NCBI RefSeq assembly: GCF_003115775.1
Contig: NZ_QEES01000002.1
Location: 620,001-684,000, forward strand
Direction of reading: 5' to 3'
DNA from: Cellulomonas sp. WB94
GTDB lineage: Bacteria > Actinomycetota > Actinomycetes > Actinomycetales > Cellulomonadaceae
DNA length: 64,000 nucleotides
Shown here: positions 34,966 to 47,987 of the stretch, piece by piece
How the letters are laid out: each line of letters starts with the position of its first letter
How positions within the stretch are numbered: the first letter of the stretch is position 1
Program-made: the position numbers and the translations under genes
The notes under the pieces: model-generated
Told to the model about the DNA's origin: nothing
Databases searched by the model: none
What the model saw: the letters and a program-made list of their open reading frames with translations, nothing else

Positions 34966-35241
34966 TCAGTCGGTCCCGCGCAGCTCGTCGAGGCGCTCGG
35001 CAAGGCCCGAGACGGCGTCGTCGACCTCGACCAGCTTGTCCCGGCTCGTCGCACCCGAGACGAGCCGCACGTGCCGACGCCGGGCCCCGAGCGCGTCCGC
35101 GAGGGCCGCGAGCGCGGCCTCCGTGGCCGCGCCGTCGACCGCCCGGGCGTTCACGGAGACGACCAGCCGGTCGCCGTGCAGACCGCCGACGCGCGCGCGG
35201 GACACACCCGGCTTGACCCTGATCGCGACCCGCACGGTCAT
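34966..35241 (-). CDS. DUF167 (YggU) family protein
   Basis: A 91-residue protein of the DUF167/YggU family: VRVAIRVKPGVSRARVGGL at the N-terminus and the conserved AVDGAATEAALAALADALG helix followed by VRLVSGATSRDKLVEVD. The fold is a small alpha/beta domain of unknown biochemical role. ATG 35241 was chosen because the conserved strand begins at residue 3; upstream in-frame residues are arginine-rich noise. It lies 28 bases after mdh on the same strand and may be co-transcribed. No clear ribosome-binding site is seen. Confidence 0.85.
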   Translation of the reverse strand: MTVRVAIRVKPGVSRARVGGLHGDRLVVSVNARAVDGAATEAALAALADALGARRRHVRLVSGATSRDKLVEVDDAVSGLAERLDELRGTD

Positions 35242-35269
35242 CGGCTCACGGGCGCCGGCGGCCGGTGGC

Positions 35270-37557
<2,288 letters not shown>

Positions 37558-37602
37558 GCGGGGATGCTCCTGTGCTGGGGTGAGTTCTCGTGCCTGCGAC
37601 CA

Positions 37603-37620
37603 AGATTACTCGACATCAAG
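37603..37620 (-). promoter_or_regulatory. icd promoter region: CTTGATGTCGAG motif abutting TAATCT
   Basis: On the minus strand the pseudo-palindrome CTTGATGTCGAG (37609-37620) directly precedes a -10-like TAATCT (37603-37608). The same motif in the form CTCGATGTGAAG precedes sucC. There is no good -35. Confidence 0.45.
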
Positions 37621-37647
37621 AGACTTTGCGTCGCCCGCACATGCGGG

Positions 37648-37681
37648 ACGGGCCCGGCCGGGTGATCCCGGCCGAGCCCGT
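37648..37681 (-). terminator. Terminator of the mmsA-mmsB-chvE operon
   Basis: A 15-base stem with one mismatch (ACGGGCCCGGCCGGG, 37648-37662, with 37667-37681) and a TGAT loop lies 31 bases after the chvE stop. A second small hairpin CCCGCACATGCGGG (37634-37647) follows immediately. Confidence 0.75.
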
Positions 37682-37711
37682 TCCTCGTGCGGTGCTACTG
37701 GCGTGCTGTGA

Positions 37712-38839
37712 TCAGGAAGCAGCCTTGACGATGGCGAGGAGCTTCTCGTCGTTGGCGTACGACTCGGCAGCGTTCGCCTTGGTGACGATCTGCGGCGGCA
37801 GCAGGTACGCCGGGACGGTCTTGACGCCGTTGTCGTACGACTTGGTGTCGTTGACGTCAGGCGTCTTGCCCGTGCTCAGGTCGGTCGCCATCTGGATGGC
37901 GGCCTTGACGAGGTTGCGGGTGTCCTTGTTGATCGTGGAGTACTGCTCGCCAGCCATGATCGACTTGACCGACTCGACCTCGGAGTCCTGACCGGTGACG
38001 GTCGGGAGGTCCTTGCCGGCACCCTTGACCGACGTGAGGATCGCGCGGGCCAGCGTGTCGTTCGGGGACAGGACGCCATCGAGCGTCTTGTCCCCGTTGT
38101 ACGTGCTCGTCAGGAGCGAGTCCATGCGGCTCTGGGCGTTCTCGGCCTTCCAGCCGGCCGTCGCCGTCTGCTTGATGTCGGTCTGACCCGAGCCGACGAT
38201 GACGTCGCCCTTGTCGATGGCCGGCTGCAGGATGTCCATCGCGCCGTTGAAGAAGACGGCCGAGTTGGCGTCGTCCGAGGAGCCCGAGAAGAGCTCGATC
38301 GTCCAGGGGCCGGTGGCCTTCTTGGCCTTCATGCCGTCCAGCAGGGCCTGGCCCTGGAGCTGGCCGACCTTGAAGTTGTCGTACGCGACGTAGTAGTCGA
38401 CGGCCTTCGTGTTGAGGATCAGACGGTCGTACGCGATGACGATCGCGCCGGCGGCCTGAGCGGCCTCGACCTGGGTGCTGAGCTGCGCACCGTCGGCCGC
38501 ACCGATGATGATGACCTTCGCGCCCTTGGTCACCATCGCGGTGATCTGGCCCTGCTGGTCGGCGACGGTGCCCGAGGCGGCCGCGTACTGCACGTCCGAC
38601 TTGAAGCCGGCGTCCTTGAGGCCCTGGGTGAACAGGTCACCGGCGAGAACCCAGTTCTCCGACGTCTTCGACGGGAGTGCGACCCCGACGAGCGAGTCGG
38701 CGGCGAAGCCCGCGGCCGCGGCCGAGGCCGAGCCCGAGGCTGCGGGGGTGGTCGTGTCGGCCGTGCGGCTCGAGCAGGCGGTCAGCGACAGCGCTGCCAC
38801 CGCGGCGAGCGCGAGGGAGGTCTTGACGATCTTGCGCAT
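37712..38839 (-). CDS. chvE: ChvE-like multiple-monosaccharide binding lipoprotein
   Basis: A 375-residue lipoprotein with lipobox LTAC and lipidated Cys22, then an Ala/Ser-rich linker. The binding-protein fold shows VGVALPSKTSENWV, IIIGAADGAQLSTQVEAA, VIAYDRLILNTKAVDYYVAYDNFKVG and TGQDSEVESVKSIMAGEQYST, which match the ChvE/multiple-sugar binding group. ChvE-like proteins bind glucose, galactose, arabinose or xylose. It is the third gene after mmsA and mmsB, separated by a 110-base gap holding a hairpin that may stabilise its own mRNA. ATG 38839 follows a weak AAGAGATG-type site. The symbol is assigned by family resemblance. Confidence 0.9.
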   Translation of the reverse strand: MRKIVKTSLALAAVAALSLTACSSRTADTTTPAASGSASAAAAGFAADSLVGVALPSKTSENWVLAGDLFTQGLKDAGFKSDVQYAAASGTVADQQGQITAMVTKGAKVIIIGAADGAQLSTQVEAAQAAGAIVIAYDRLILNTKAVDYYVAYDNFKVGQLQGQALLDGMKAKKATGPWTIELFSGSSDDANSAVFFNGAMDILQPAIDKGDVIVGSGQTDIKQTATAGWKAENAQSRMDSLLTSTYNGDKTLDGVLSPNDTLARAILTSVKGAGKDLPTVTGQDSEVESVKSIMAGEQYSTINKDTRNLVKAAIQMATDLSTGKTPDVNDTKSYDNGVKTVPAYLLPPQIVTKANAAESYANDEKLLAIVKAAS

Positions 38840-38885
38840 GGTGCGTCACATCTCTTTCTAGGAAGTGATCGTGCGTGGTGCTACC

Positions 38886-38905
38886 CGGCAGCTGCTTTGC
38901 TGCCG
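38886..38905 (-). other. Intercistronic hairpin between mmsB and chvE
   Basis: CGGCAGC (38886-38892) pairs with GCTGCCG (38899-38905) around a six-base loop. Hairpins here often protect the downstream binding-protein message or partly terminate the transcript; which applies cannot be told. Confidence 0.5.
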
Positions 38906-38949
38906 CGGTGGTCGTTCTTCCTCTGGGCGACGCTGGACGTCGCCTTCAC

Positions 38950-40224
38950 TCAAGAAGCGACGCGGACGGGCCCTGACGGGTCGTTGACTGCCTCGTCCTT
39001 CTCGAACCTTCGTGTCATCAACCCGATGAGGGACGGCTTGCCCTGCATCTTGTTGTAGACGTCGATCCCGACCGCGATGAGCAGCACGAGACCCTTGATC
39101 ATCTGGACCTTGTCCGCGCCGACGCCCATGAGCTGCAGGCCGTTGTTCAGGACCGCCATCACGAGACCACCGACGATCGAGCCGGTGACCGTGCCGGAGC
39201 CGCCGGCGACTGCCGCGCCACCGATGAAGCAGGCCGCGATCGCGTCGAGCTCCCAGTTCAGGCCGTCCTGAGGACCGGAGGCGGCGGAGCGGGCGACGAA
39301 GATCATGCCCGCGAGGGAGGCCAGGACCGACATGTTCATCATGACCAGGAAGTGCACGCGCTTGGACTTGACGCCCGAGAGCTGTGCAGCCAGCCGGTTG
39401 CCACCGACCGCGTAGATGTGGCGGCCGAAGATCATGTTGTTCGTGATGAACGAGTACAGGACCACCAGGGCCAGCAGGATGAGGCCCGAGACCGGGAAGC
39501 TGGTCCCGACGCGACCGCCGGCGAACAGGAACGCGGCGTAGACGACGACAGCCACCAGGACCGTGACCTTGACGACGCTCACCCACGTGGGCGCCATCTC
39601 CGAGCCCATCTCGCGCTGCGTCGCGCGCAGGCGGAACTCGCGGATGACCACGACGATCGCGATCAGCACGCCGAGCAGCAGGGTGAGGTTGTTGTACCCG
39701 GTGTTCGGTCCGACCTCGGGCAGGTAGCCAGCGCCGATGGTGCGGAAGCCCGGGGGCACCGGGATCGTGTTCGCGTTGCCGATGAACTGGTTCATCCCAC
39801 GGAACAGGAGCATGCCGGCGAGCGTCACGATGAAGGCCGGGACACCGATGTACGCGACCCAGAAGCCCTGCCACGCGCCGATCGCCGCACCGATCACGAG
39901 CCCGAGGATGATCGCGAGCCCCCACGGGAGGTCGAACTTCTGCATCGCGGTGGCCACCACGATGCCGGCCACCGCGGCCACGGACCCGACGGACAGGTCG
40001 ATGTTGCCGAGGATGATCACCATGACCATGCCGATGGCGAGGATCAGGATGTAGGAGTACTGGCTCACGATGGCGATCAGGTTGACCGGGTCGAGCGTCA
40101 GCCCGTGGGTCAGGACCTGGAACAGCAGGATGATCCCGACGAGCGTGAAGATCATGCCGAATTGACGGGCGTTCGACGTGCCTCCGCCGAACATCTTCTT
40201 GATGTCTGAGAATTTGGTGGTCAT
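38950..40224 (-). CDS. mmsB: Multiple-monosaccharide ABC transporter permease
   Basis: A 424-residue CUT2 permease of the GguB/MmsB type, longer than RbsC because of an extra loop with [22 protein letters not shown] between central helices. It contains the CUT2 hallmark [19 protein letters not shown] and a late [21 protein letters not shown] stretch, with about ten to eleven membrane helices. ATG 40224 overlaps the mmsA stop by four bases (ATGA). With mmsA and chvE it forms a full importer for several aldoses. The C-terminal basic tail ([12 protein letters not shown]) is cytoplasmic. Confidence 0.92.
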   Translation of the reverse strand: MTTKFSDIKKMFGGGTSNARQFGMIFTLVGIILLFQVLTHGLTLDPVNLIAIVSQYSYILILAIGMVMVIILGNIDLSVGSVAAVAGIVVATAMQKFDLPWGLAIILGLVIGAAIGAWQGFWVAYIGVPAFIVTLAGMLLFRGMNQFIGNANTIPVPPGFRTIGAGYLPEVGPNTGYNNLTLLLGVLIAIVVVIREFRLRATQREMGSEMAPTWVSVVKVTVLVAVVVYAAFLFAGGRVGTSFPVSGLILLALVVLYSFITNNMIFGRHIYAVGGNRLAAQLSGVKSKRVHFLVMMNMSVLASLAGMIFVARSAASGPQDGLNWELDAIAACFIGGAAVAGGSGTVTGSIVGGLVMAVLNNGLQLMGVGADKVQMIKGLVLLIAVGIDVYNKMQGKPSLIGLMTRRFEKDEAVNDPSGPVRVAS

Positions 40225-41771
40225 CGGTCCTGAGTCTTCTTCTTGGTCGAGGTCATGGTGCGCATGAGCGCTTCGGGGGTTGCGTCGGCGGCGGCCACCT
40301 CACTGGTGATCTGGCCTTCGAAGATCGTGTAGATCCGGTCCGAGATCCCGAGCAGCTCGGGGAGCTCCGAGGAGATGACGATGACGCCCTTCCCCTGGTC
40401 GGCGAGCTGCTGGATGATCCCGTAGATCTCGTACTTGGCCCCGACGTCGATACCCCGCGTGGGCTCGTCGAGGATGAGCAGGTCGGGCTCGGTGAACATC
40501 CACTTCGCCAGGACGACCTTCTGCTGGTTCCCGCCCGAGAGCTTGGAGAGCCCCTCGTCCACGCTCGGCGTCTTGATCCGCAGGCTCGTGCGGTACCGCT
40601 CGGCGACCGCGTTCTCCTGCGACTTGTCGATCCGCTGCCCGTGGGAGATCCGGCTGAGCTTCGCCGAGACGATCGCCCGCTTGATGTCGTCGAGCAGGTT
40701 CAGGCCGAGGACCTTGCGGTCCTCCGAGACGTACGCCAGACCGTGGTCGATCGCCTCCGACACGTCGCGCACCTGGATCGCGTGGCCGTCCTTGACGATC
40801 GTGCCGCGGACGTAGTTGCCGTAGGACCGCCCGAACACGCTCATGGCGAGCTCGGTGCGGCCGGCGCCCATCAGCCCCGCGAAACCGACGATCTCGCCGC
40901 GCCGGACCGAGAAGGTCGATCCCTTGCACACGAGCCGCTCGGAGATCTGGGGGTGCTCGACGGTCCAGTCCTTGACCTCGAAGAACACCTCGCCGATGTT
41001 CGGCGTGTGGTCCGGGAAGCGGTTCTCGAGGCTCCGGCCGACCATGCCGCGGATGATGCGGTCCTCGTTGACGCCGTCGATCTCCTTGTCGAGCGTCTCG
41101 ACGAGGCGGCCGTCGCGCAGGATCGTGATCGAGTCGGCGACCTGCTCGAGCTCGTCGAGCTTGTGCGAGATCATGATCGACGCGATGCCCTTGCTCCGCA
41201 GACCGACGATCAGGTCGAGCAGGTGCTGGGAGTCGGCCGCGTTCAGCGCGGCGGTGGGCTCGTCGAGGATGAGCAGCTTGACCTGCTTGCTCAGGGCCTT
41301 GGCGATCTCGACGAGCTGCTGCTTGCCGACACCGATGTTCTGGATCAGCGTGTCGGGGTCCTCGTCGAGGCCGACTCGTGCGAGCAGCTCGATCGCGAGG
41401 CGCTTGGCGGTCTTCCAGTTGATCACCCCGCGCTCGGCGGGCTCGTTGCCGAGGAAGATGTTCTCGGTGATCGACAGCCCCGGGATCAGCGCCAGCTCCT
41501 GGTGGATGATCACGATGCCCGCGTGCTCGCTGGCGTTGATGTCCTTGAACCGGACGACCTCGCCCTGGAAGACGATCTCGCCGGTGTACGTGCCGTACGG
41601 GTAGACGCCCGACAGCACCTTCATCAGGGTCGACTTCCCGGCACCGTTCTCACCGCAGATCGCGTGGATCTCGTTCGCCTTGACCGTCAGGGAGACGTCC
41701 GCGAGCGCCTTGACGCCGGGGAACTCCTTGGTGATCGCTCGCATCTCGAGGATCGTGGGCTCAGCGGACAT
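40221..41771 (-). CDS. mmsA: Multiple-monosaccharide ABC transporter double-cassette ATPase
   Basis: A 516-residue protein with two fused ABC cassettes of the GguA/MmsA type. Cassette 1 has Walker [10 protein letters not shown] (near 37), [15 protein letters not shown] and [11 protein letters not shown]. Cassette 2 has the degenerate nucleotide-binding segment [16 protein letters not shown], then a proper [15 protein letters not shown] and [14 protein letters not shown]. This asymmetry is normal in CUT2 ATPases. ATG 41771 has GAGAGG seven bases upstream and begins right at the conserved domain. It heads mmsA-mmsB-chvE; a ROK regulator gene lies upstream on the same strand. Confidence 0.93.
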   Translation of the reverse strand: MSAEPTILEMRAITKEFPGVKALADVSLTVKANEIHAICGENGAGKSTLMKVLSGVYPYGTYTGEIVFQGEVVRFKDINASEHAGIVIIHQELALIPGLSITENIFLGNEPAERGVINWKTAKRLAIELLARVGLDEDPDTLIQNIGVGKQQLVEIAKALSKQVKLLILDEPTAALNAADSQHLLDLIVGLRSKGIASIMISHKLDELEQVADSITILRDGRLVETLDKEIDGVNEDRIIRGMVGRSLENRFPDHTPNIGEVFFEVKDWTVEHPQISERLVCKGSTFSVRRGEIVGFAGLMGAGRTELAMSVFGRSYGNYVRGTIVKDGHAIQVRDVSEAIDHGLAYVSEDRKVLGLNLLDDIKRAIVSAKLSRISHGQRIDKSQENAVAERYRTSLRIKTPSVDEGLSKLSGGNQQKVVLAKWMFTEPDLLILDEPTRGIDVGAKYEIYGIIQQLADQGKGVIVISSELPELLGISDRIYTIFEGQITSEVAAADATPEALMRTMTSTKKKTQDR

Positions 41772-41943
41772 CGACGAGCCTCTCGTTCTGCGCCACGACG
41801 CCGCGCGACGGAGCGAAGCGGCGAAGGTGGGGGGAGCGGGCTTGCATACGTGCCTCCGGCGTGACTGCGCTGTCTGGGGAGGCGACAGCGCCTCGGCTCC
41901 GAAGTCAACCGCGGTCGGAGCCTTGGCGTCAACTCTTGAATAC

Positions 41944-41962
41944 AACGACTTGGTAACGACTT
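41944..41962. promoter_or_regulatory. 11-bp-period direct repeat upstream of mmsA (possible operator)
   Basis: AACGACTT occurs at 41944-41951 and again at 41955-41962, exactly one helical turn apart, in the 237-base gap between the ROK gene stop and mmsA. No convincing -35/-10 pair was identified around it. Regulation by the neighbouring ROK protein is a guess. Confidence 0.35.
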
Positions 41963-42008
41963 CCGAACGCAACAGGGCTCGAGGGCGGTCGGAAGACCGA
42001 GGCGACGA

Positions 42009-43196
42009 TCAGCCGAGGACGGGGTGACGCAGCACCAGGGCGGCGGCACCGAGCGCCTCGGCGCGGTCGCCGAGCGACGACACGGCCAGCCGCGTCGTCT
42101 GGCCCGCGACGGCGATCGCGTACCGGAGCAGGCCTCGCCGGATCGGTTCGAGCAGGATCTCGCCCAGCACCGCGAGCGGTCCGCCGACGACGACGACCTC
42201 GGGGTTGATCAGGTTCACCACGCTCGCGAGGGCCCGCCCCGTCGCGACACCGGCGTCCTCGATGACCCGGAGCGTCGCGGTGTCGCCCGCGAGCGCCTGG
42301 CGGACGATGTCGTCGGTGGTCAGGCGGGGCACCTGACCGCGGTCGAGCAGGTCGATCATCGTCGACGTGGACGCCGCCATCTCGAGGCAGCCGCGGTTGC
42401 CGCACCGGCACAGCGGGCCGGTGTCCGAGATCGGTGAGTGGCCGATCTCGCCTGCGATCCCGACATGCCCGTGGTACGGCTGCCCGCCCACGATCAGCCC
42501 GCAGCCGATACCGCTCCCCAGCTTGAGGAAGACCAGGTTGTCGACCGACGAGTGCGGACCCCAGGTGACCTCGGCGAGCGCACCGAGGTTGGCGTCGTTG
42601 TCGAGGAAGACCGGGACGCCGAGGCGCTCCTCCAGGGCAAGCTGAGGATCCAGGTCGTCCCACTCCGGCCACAGCGGACCTTCGAGGACGTGACCCGTGC
42701 GGTTGTCGATCGGCCCGGGGATCCCGACGCCGACCCCCACCACCGCGCTGCGTGGCACCGAGCTCTCGGCGAGGAGGTCGGCGAGGAGCCCGGTCGCCAT
42801 GTCGATCCCCTCGTGCGGCCGGCGCTCGTGCGGCAGGGCGACCGAGCGCTCGGCGATCACCTCGTACCCCAGGGTCGCCAGGCACACCCGGACGTGCGTC
42901 CGGCCGAGGTCGATCCCGACCGGGACGATGCCGCGGTCCTCGAGCCGCACGAGCACCGCGCGTCGCCCCGAGCTCGTGGTGGGGGACGTCGTGACGATGC
43001 CGCGGCCCACCATCGCGCGCACGATGCTCGACACGGTCGCGGTCGACAGGCCCGTGTGCCGCGCGAGCTCGGCCTGCGTGGAGGCCCCCGCGGTGGTGAG
43101 CATGCCGACGACGCGCTGCACGTTCAGCGAGCGCAGCGCCGTCTGGGAACCGGGCTGACGCGCCGGCCCGCCATCGGCTCCGGTCGCGGTGTCCAC
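42009..43196 (-). CDS. ROK-family transcriptional regulator next to the mms operon
   Basis: A 395-residue ROK protein. A winged helix-turn-helix (STQAELARHTGLSTATVSSIVRAMV) follows a short N-terminal lead; then come VGIDLGRTHVRVCLA, GVGIPGPIDN, VFLDNDANLGALAE, GEIGHSPISDTGPLCRCGNRGCLEMA with the zinc motif CxCGxxGC, and the C-terminal VVVVGGPLAVLGE. The start is GTG 43196, six bases after the -10 of a good -35/-10 promoter; upstream in-frame residues do not look like protein. It is probably the sugar-responsive repressor of mmsA-mmsB-chvE, whose promoter lies just downstream, but the target is inferred from position. Confidence 0.9.
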   Translation of the reverse strand: MDTATGADGGPARQPGSQTALRSLNVQRVVGMLTTAGASTQAELARHTGLSTATVSSIVRAMVGRGIVTTSPTTSSGRRAVLVRLEDRGIVPVGIDLGRTHVRVCLATLGYEVIAERSVALPHERRPHEGIDMATGLLADLLAESSVPRSAVVGVGVGIPGPIDNRTGHVLEGPLWPEWDDLDPQLALEERLGVPVFLDNDANLGALAEVTWGPHSSVDNLVFLKLGSGIGCGLIVGGQPYHGHVGIAGEIGHSPISDTGPLCRCGNRGCLEMAASTSTMIDLLDRGQVPRLTTDDIVRQALAGDTATLRVIEDAGVATGRALASVVNLINPEVVVVGGPLAVLGEILLEPIRRGLLRYAIAVAGQTTRLAVSSLGDRAEALGAAALVLRHPVLG

Positions 43197-43202
43197 GCCG
43201 CA

Positions 43203-43231
43203 ACAGTGCCCGACTCCCCCGTTGTGGTCAA
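43203..43231 (-). promoter_or_regulatory. Promoter of the second ROK gene (TTGACC-N17-CACTGT)
   Basis: On the minus strand, TTGACC (43226-43231), a 17-base spacer and CACTGT (43203-43208) end six bases before GTG 43196. This is one of the best -35/-10 pairs in the window and implies a leaderless mRNA. Confidence 0.65.
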
Positions 43232-43462
43232 GAGACACACGCGTCCCCCAGTCGCGCGTTCGACACCCGAACGCATGATTCGCGCGCGGACGGCGAGACC
43301 GCGGGACCACTCTCGGCCCCCGCAACCACCGACCGTCAGGCAGTGGCAGAACTGAAGGACGCACCGAGGTTCGGCTGGCATGCTGGGGGCGCTCAGCCGC
43401 AGACCGGACGACGAGGCCCCGCCTCCGTCCGCGCGGCCCACGACTGCGACGACAGGAACACC

Positions 43463-44389
43463 ATGTCCCAGGACACCCCCGCCACGCCCACCCCCGACCC
43501 GCTTGCCGTGAACGCCGACGAGGTCTTCGCCGAGTACGGGATCCCCGCCGAGAACCCCGCCGCGATCGTCGTGACCACCGGGCCCGGCCTCGTCGCCCGC
43601 CTCGGCGCCGAGGCCTTCGGCACGTTCTTCCTCGTGCTCGCCGGGCTCGGCGTCGCGCTGTACGCGGGCGTCACGGGTGTCGGCGGCGGACCGCTCGCCG
43701 TGGCCCTCGCGTTCGGCATCGCGGTGCTCGCGAGCGCCATCGCGGTCGGCCACGTCTCGGGCGGGCACTTCAACCCGGCCGTGACGTTCGGTGCGGCTGT
43801 CGCGGGCCGCACCGCCTGGCGCGACGTGCTCCCCTACTGGCTCGCCCAGCTCGTGGGCGGCGCACTCGCATCGGCGCTCCTCTACGTCGCGGCCGCGTCC
43901 CTGCCCGCGCTCGCCGGTAACGAGCGCACGTTCTTCAGCTCCGTGGCGAACGGCTTCGGCGCGCACTCCCCGATCGCGGCCCAGACCGGCGGCGAGGGCT
44001 TCGGCCTGCTCGGCGCGCTGCTGATCGAGCTCGTCGTGACTGCGGTCTTCGTCGGCGTCATCCTCGGCGCGACCGACCGCCGTTCGGCGCACCAGCAGGC
44101 CCCGTTCGCCATCGGGCTCACGCTCGCGGTCGGCATCCTCATCGCGATCCCCGTGACCAATGGCGCACTGAACCCGGCGCGGGCCACCGCTGCCGCGATC
44201 TTCTCCGACAGCTGGGCGTTCACCCAGCTCTGGCTGTTCTGGGTCGCCCCGCTCGCGGGCGCCGGGATCGCTGCGCTCGTCTACCGCGCGTTCGCCGCGG
44301 AGCGCGTCCAGGACGACCTGCTCGGCGAGCCCGACATCGAGGAGATCGTCGTCACCGAGGAGTACGTCGCCGAGACGCCCAACCCCTGA
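43463..44389 (+). CDS. Aquaporin/MIP-family channel
   Basis: A 308-residue channel with six membrane helices and both half-helix NPA boxes: HFNPAVTFG (Asn104) and NGALNPARATA (Asn237). The family signature SGGHFNPAVT is intact. An N-terminal cytosolic ~40 residues and an acidic C-terminal tail (EIVVTEEYVAE) extend the usual ~230-residue AqpZ core. Water versus glycerol selectivity cannot be settled without modelling the filter; the second-half sequence leans to an AqpZ-like water channel. ATG 43463 was chosen from the family start and lack of sense upstream; AGGAACACC gives a poor ribosome-binding site. It is divergent from the ROK gene and is followed by a strong terminator. Confidence 0.88.
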   Translation: MSQDTPATPTPDPLAVNADEVFAEYGIPAENPAAIVVTTGPGLVARLGAEAFGTFFLVLAGLGVALYAGVTGVGGGPLAVALAFGIAVLASAIAVGHVSGGHFNPAVTFGAAVAGRTAWRDVLPYWLAQLVGGALASALLYVAAASLPALAGNERTFFSSVANGFGAHSPIAAQTGGEGFGLLGALLIELVVTAVFVGVILGATDRRSAHQQAPFAIGLTLAVGILIAIPVTNGALNPARATAAAIFSDSWAFTQLWLFWVAPLAGAGIAALVYRAFAAERVQDDLLGEPDIEEIVVTEEYVAETPNP

Positions 44390-44396
44390 CAGGACC

Positions 44397-44449
44397 CACG
44401 ACGCCCGGGCGACCCCGCACCCCTGAGCGGGCGGCGCCCGGGCGTCGTG
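44397..44449. terminator. Bidirectional terminator between aquaporin and DUF3017 genes
   Basis: A perfect 15-base inverted repeat (CACGACGCCCGGGCG, 44397-44411, with 44435-44449) and a 23-base loop lie between two converging genes, eight bases after one stop and 14 before the other. Confidence 0.85.
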
Positions 44450-44462
44450 CTGTCCCGGTCCG

Positions 44463-44957
44463 TCAGTGCGCGGGGATCACCTGCGACAGGATCGCGAGCG
44501 CGAACGCGAACGAGAAGAGGATCAGCACGTCGAGCGGCCGCCCCCGGGCGACGAGCGCCGCGGGACCGGGGGGCGGCGTCGCAGCGCGGACGACGGCCCC
44601 GACGGCCAGCAGACCCGCGAGGGTCAGCGCGCCGGCGGCTGTGCTGACGAGCACCGCGACCGCGATCGCGACGCCGACCCCGACGGTCACCCACCACAGC
44701 GACGAGTTGCGGCCCGCGGCGAGCGAGGCGCGGGCGATGGCGCGCGGGTCGAGCGACAGCTCCTCGGCCACGAGCGGGTCGGCGCTGCCCGTCGGGTCGG
44801 CGCTGGCCGTCGGGTCGGCGCTGCCCAGCGGGTCGGGCGTGATGACGGGGTCCGCGAGGGCGCCCTCGTCCGGGGCGACCGAGTCTGCGTGCGGCATGCC
44901 GTCCGCCGACCCTGCCGTGCCCGCGGCATCCCGCTCGCCGGTACCGTCCTGCGCCAT
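44463..44957 (-). CDS. DUF3017 membrane protein with a repetitive N-terminus
   Basis: A 164-residue protein. Residues 1-75 are acidic and disordered and contain a short SADPTASADPTGSADPL repeat. The rest holds about three membrane helices (WWVTVGVGVAIAVAVLVSTAAG; LTLAGLLAVGAVVRAA; VLILFSFAFALAILSQVI), as in the DUF3017 family common near purine/folate genes of actinobacteria. ATG 44957 was chosen as the first start giving the repetitive region. Function is unknown. It is divergent from the FAD oxidoreductase gene. Confidence 0.8.
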   Translation of the reverse strand: MAQDGTGERDAAGTAGSADGMPHADSVAPDEGALADPVITPDPLGSADPTASADPTGSADPLVAEELSLDPRAIARASLAAGRNSSLWWVTVGVGVAIAVAVLVSTAAGALTLAGLLAVGAVVRAATPPPGPAALVARGRPLDVLILFSFAFALAILSQVIPAH

Positions 44958-44981
44958 CGATGTGCCTCCCGTCCGGGAGAC

Positions 44982-44987
44982 TACCGT
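44982..44987 (+). promoter_or_regulatory. -10 element (TACCGT) deciding the FAD oxidoreductase start
   Basis: TACCGT is followed by seven bases and GTG 44995, which precedes the Rossmann strand by ten residues. No ribosome-binding site is present, so the message is leaderless. Confidence 0.55.
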
Positions 44988-44994
44988 TGCCCGC

Positions 44995-46263
44995 GTGACG
45001 GTCCCTGCACAGCCCCGGTCCGTCGTCGTCGTCGGTGCCGGCCTTGCCGGGTCCCGGACTGTCGTCGCGCTGCGCGAGCAGGGGTTCGACGGGCACGTCA
45101 CGCTGCTCGGCGCGGAGGGCCTGGCGCCGTACGACCGGCCGCCGCTCTCGAAGCACCTGTTCGACCAGACAGCCCCTGCCTGGCTCGCGGACGAGCTCGG
45201 CGGTGACGCGGTCGGCCTGGCTGACGACGTCCGGCTCGACGCGCCGGCGCTGGGCCTGCGGATCGGCCCGAGCTCGGTCGACGTCACGACGGCCCACGGG
45301 ACGACGACCGCCGACGCCGCGGTGATCGCCTCCGGTTCCCACGCCATCCGGCCCGCTGGCTGGGATGCCGCCGCGACGCTGCACACGGCCGCCGACGCCG
45401 CCCACCTGCGGTCACGGCTGACTCCCGGAACCCGGCTGGTCGTCATCGGGGCCGGGTGGATCGGTGCCGAGGTCGCGGGGGTCGCGGCGGCCGCGGGCGT
45501 CACCGTCACGGTCGTCGAGGCGTTGGGGGCGCCACTGACGTCCGCGCTCGGCGTCGACGTCGGTGCGCTGACCGCGTCGTGGTACGCCGCGGCAGGGGTC
45601 GAGCTCGTCACCAGCGCGCGCGTCGCGCAGGTGCGCGCCGACGGCGTGGAGCTCGAGGGCGGACGGCGCCTCGACGCGGACCTCGTGCTCGCGGCGGTCG
45701 GCGCTCGCCCGGGCACCGGCTGGCTCGCGGGCGGCCTGCCGCTCGACCAGGACGGCTCGGTCCGGGTGGACGGGACCTTCGCACCGCAGGGCGGACCGCG
45801 GCACGTGCGTGCGGTCGGTGACGTCGCGCGACGGCTGTCGGCTCGGCACGGCGTCGTCGCCGGCGGTCACTGGGACGGCGCGCTGCGCAGCCCGGCGATC
45901 GCCGTGCGCTCGCTGCTCACGCCGGACACCCGGCCCGGGCCCGGGCCCGACGACGACCCGGCGCCCTACGTGTTCTCGACCCAGCTCGGCCACGAGCTGG
46001 CGATGTTCGGTCAGCCCGGCGCGGCCGACGACGTCGTGCTGCGCGGCGGATCGTCGGCCGGACCGTCGGCCGCGCCCGGCGACGGCTGGACGGCGCTGTG
46101 GTTCAGCCCAGGCACCGATGCGCTGACGGCCGTCCTTGCGGTCGACCGCCCACGGGACGTCGCGGCGGCACGCCGGCTGTTCACCGGACCGGCCCTGCCC
46201 CGGCTCGACCGCGGCAGGGCCGCCGACCCGACCCTGGCGCTCCGGGCGGCCGTCACCGGCTGA
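44995..46263 (+). CDS. FAD-dependent pyridine nucleotide-disulfide (ferredoxin reductase-like) oxidoreductase
   Basis: A 422-residue flavoprotein with two Rossmann folds: FAD-binding SVVVVGAGLAGSRTVVALRE at residues 9-28 and NAD(P)-binding LVVIGAGWIGAEVAGVAAAAG near 145. YDRPPLSKHLF near residue 45 and AVGDVARR near 278 (second FAD site) match the putidaredoxin/rhodocoxin reductase class, which passes electrons from NAD(P)H to a 2Fe-2S ferredoxin. The C-terminal reductase domain (FSTQLGHELAMFGQPG) also fits. No ferredoxin or P450 gene lies nearby, so the partner is unknown. The start is GTG 44995, behind a leaderless-type -10. Confidence 0.85.
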   Translation: MTVPAQPRSVVVVGAGLAGSRTVVALREQGFDGHVTLLGAEGLAPYDRPPLSKHLFDQTAPAWLADELGGDAVGLADDVRLDAPALGLRIGPSSVDVTTAHGTTTADAAVIASGSHAIRPAGWDAAATLHTAADAAHLRSRLTPGTRLVVIGAGWIGAEVAGVAAAAGVTVTVVEALGAPLTSALGVDVGALTASWYAAAGVELVTSARVAQVRADGVELEGGRRLDADLVLAAVGARPGTGWLAGGLPLDQDGSVRVDGTFAPQGGPRHVRAVGDVARRLSARHGVVAGGHWDGALRSPAIAVRSLLTPDTRPGPGPDDDPAPYVFSTQLGHELAMFGQPGAADDVVLRGGSSAGPSAAPGDGWTALWFSPGTDALTAVLAVDRPRDVAAARRLFTGPALPRLDRGRAADPTLALRAAVTG

Positions 46264-46281
46264 TCCGCCCGACCGGACCGC

Positions 46282-46310
46282 CCGCCCGGCAGGACCTTCC
46301 TGCCGGGCGG
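46282..46310. terminator. Bidirectional terminator between the FAD oxidoreductase and purH
   Basis: CCGCCCGGCAGGA (46282-46294) pairs perfectly with 46298-46310 around a three-base loop, between two converging genes. Confidence 0.85.
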
Positions 46311-46320
46311 AAGGGTTCGG

Positions 46321-47939
<1,619 letters not shown>

Positions 47940-47987
47940 GGGTGACCTCCCGGGTCGTTGCGGTCTCGTGAGACGTGAAGGACCCGA

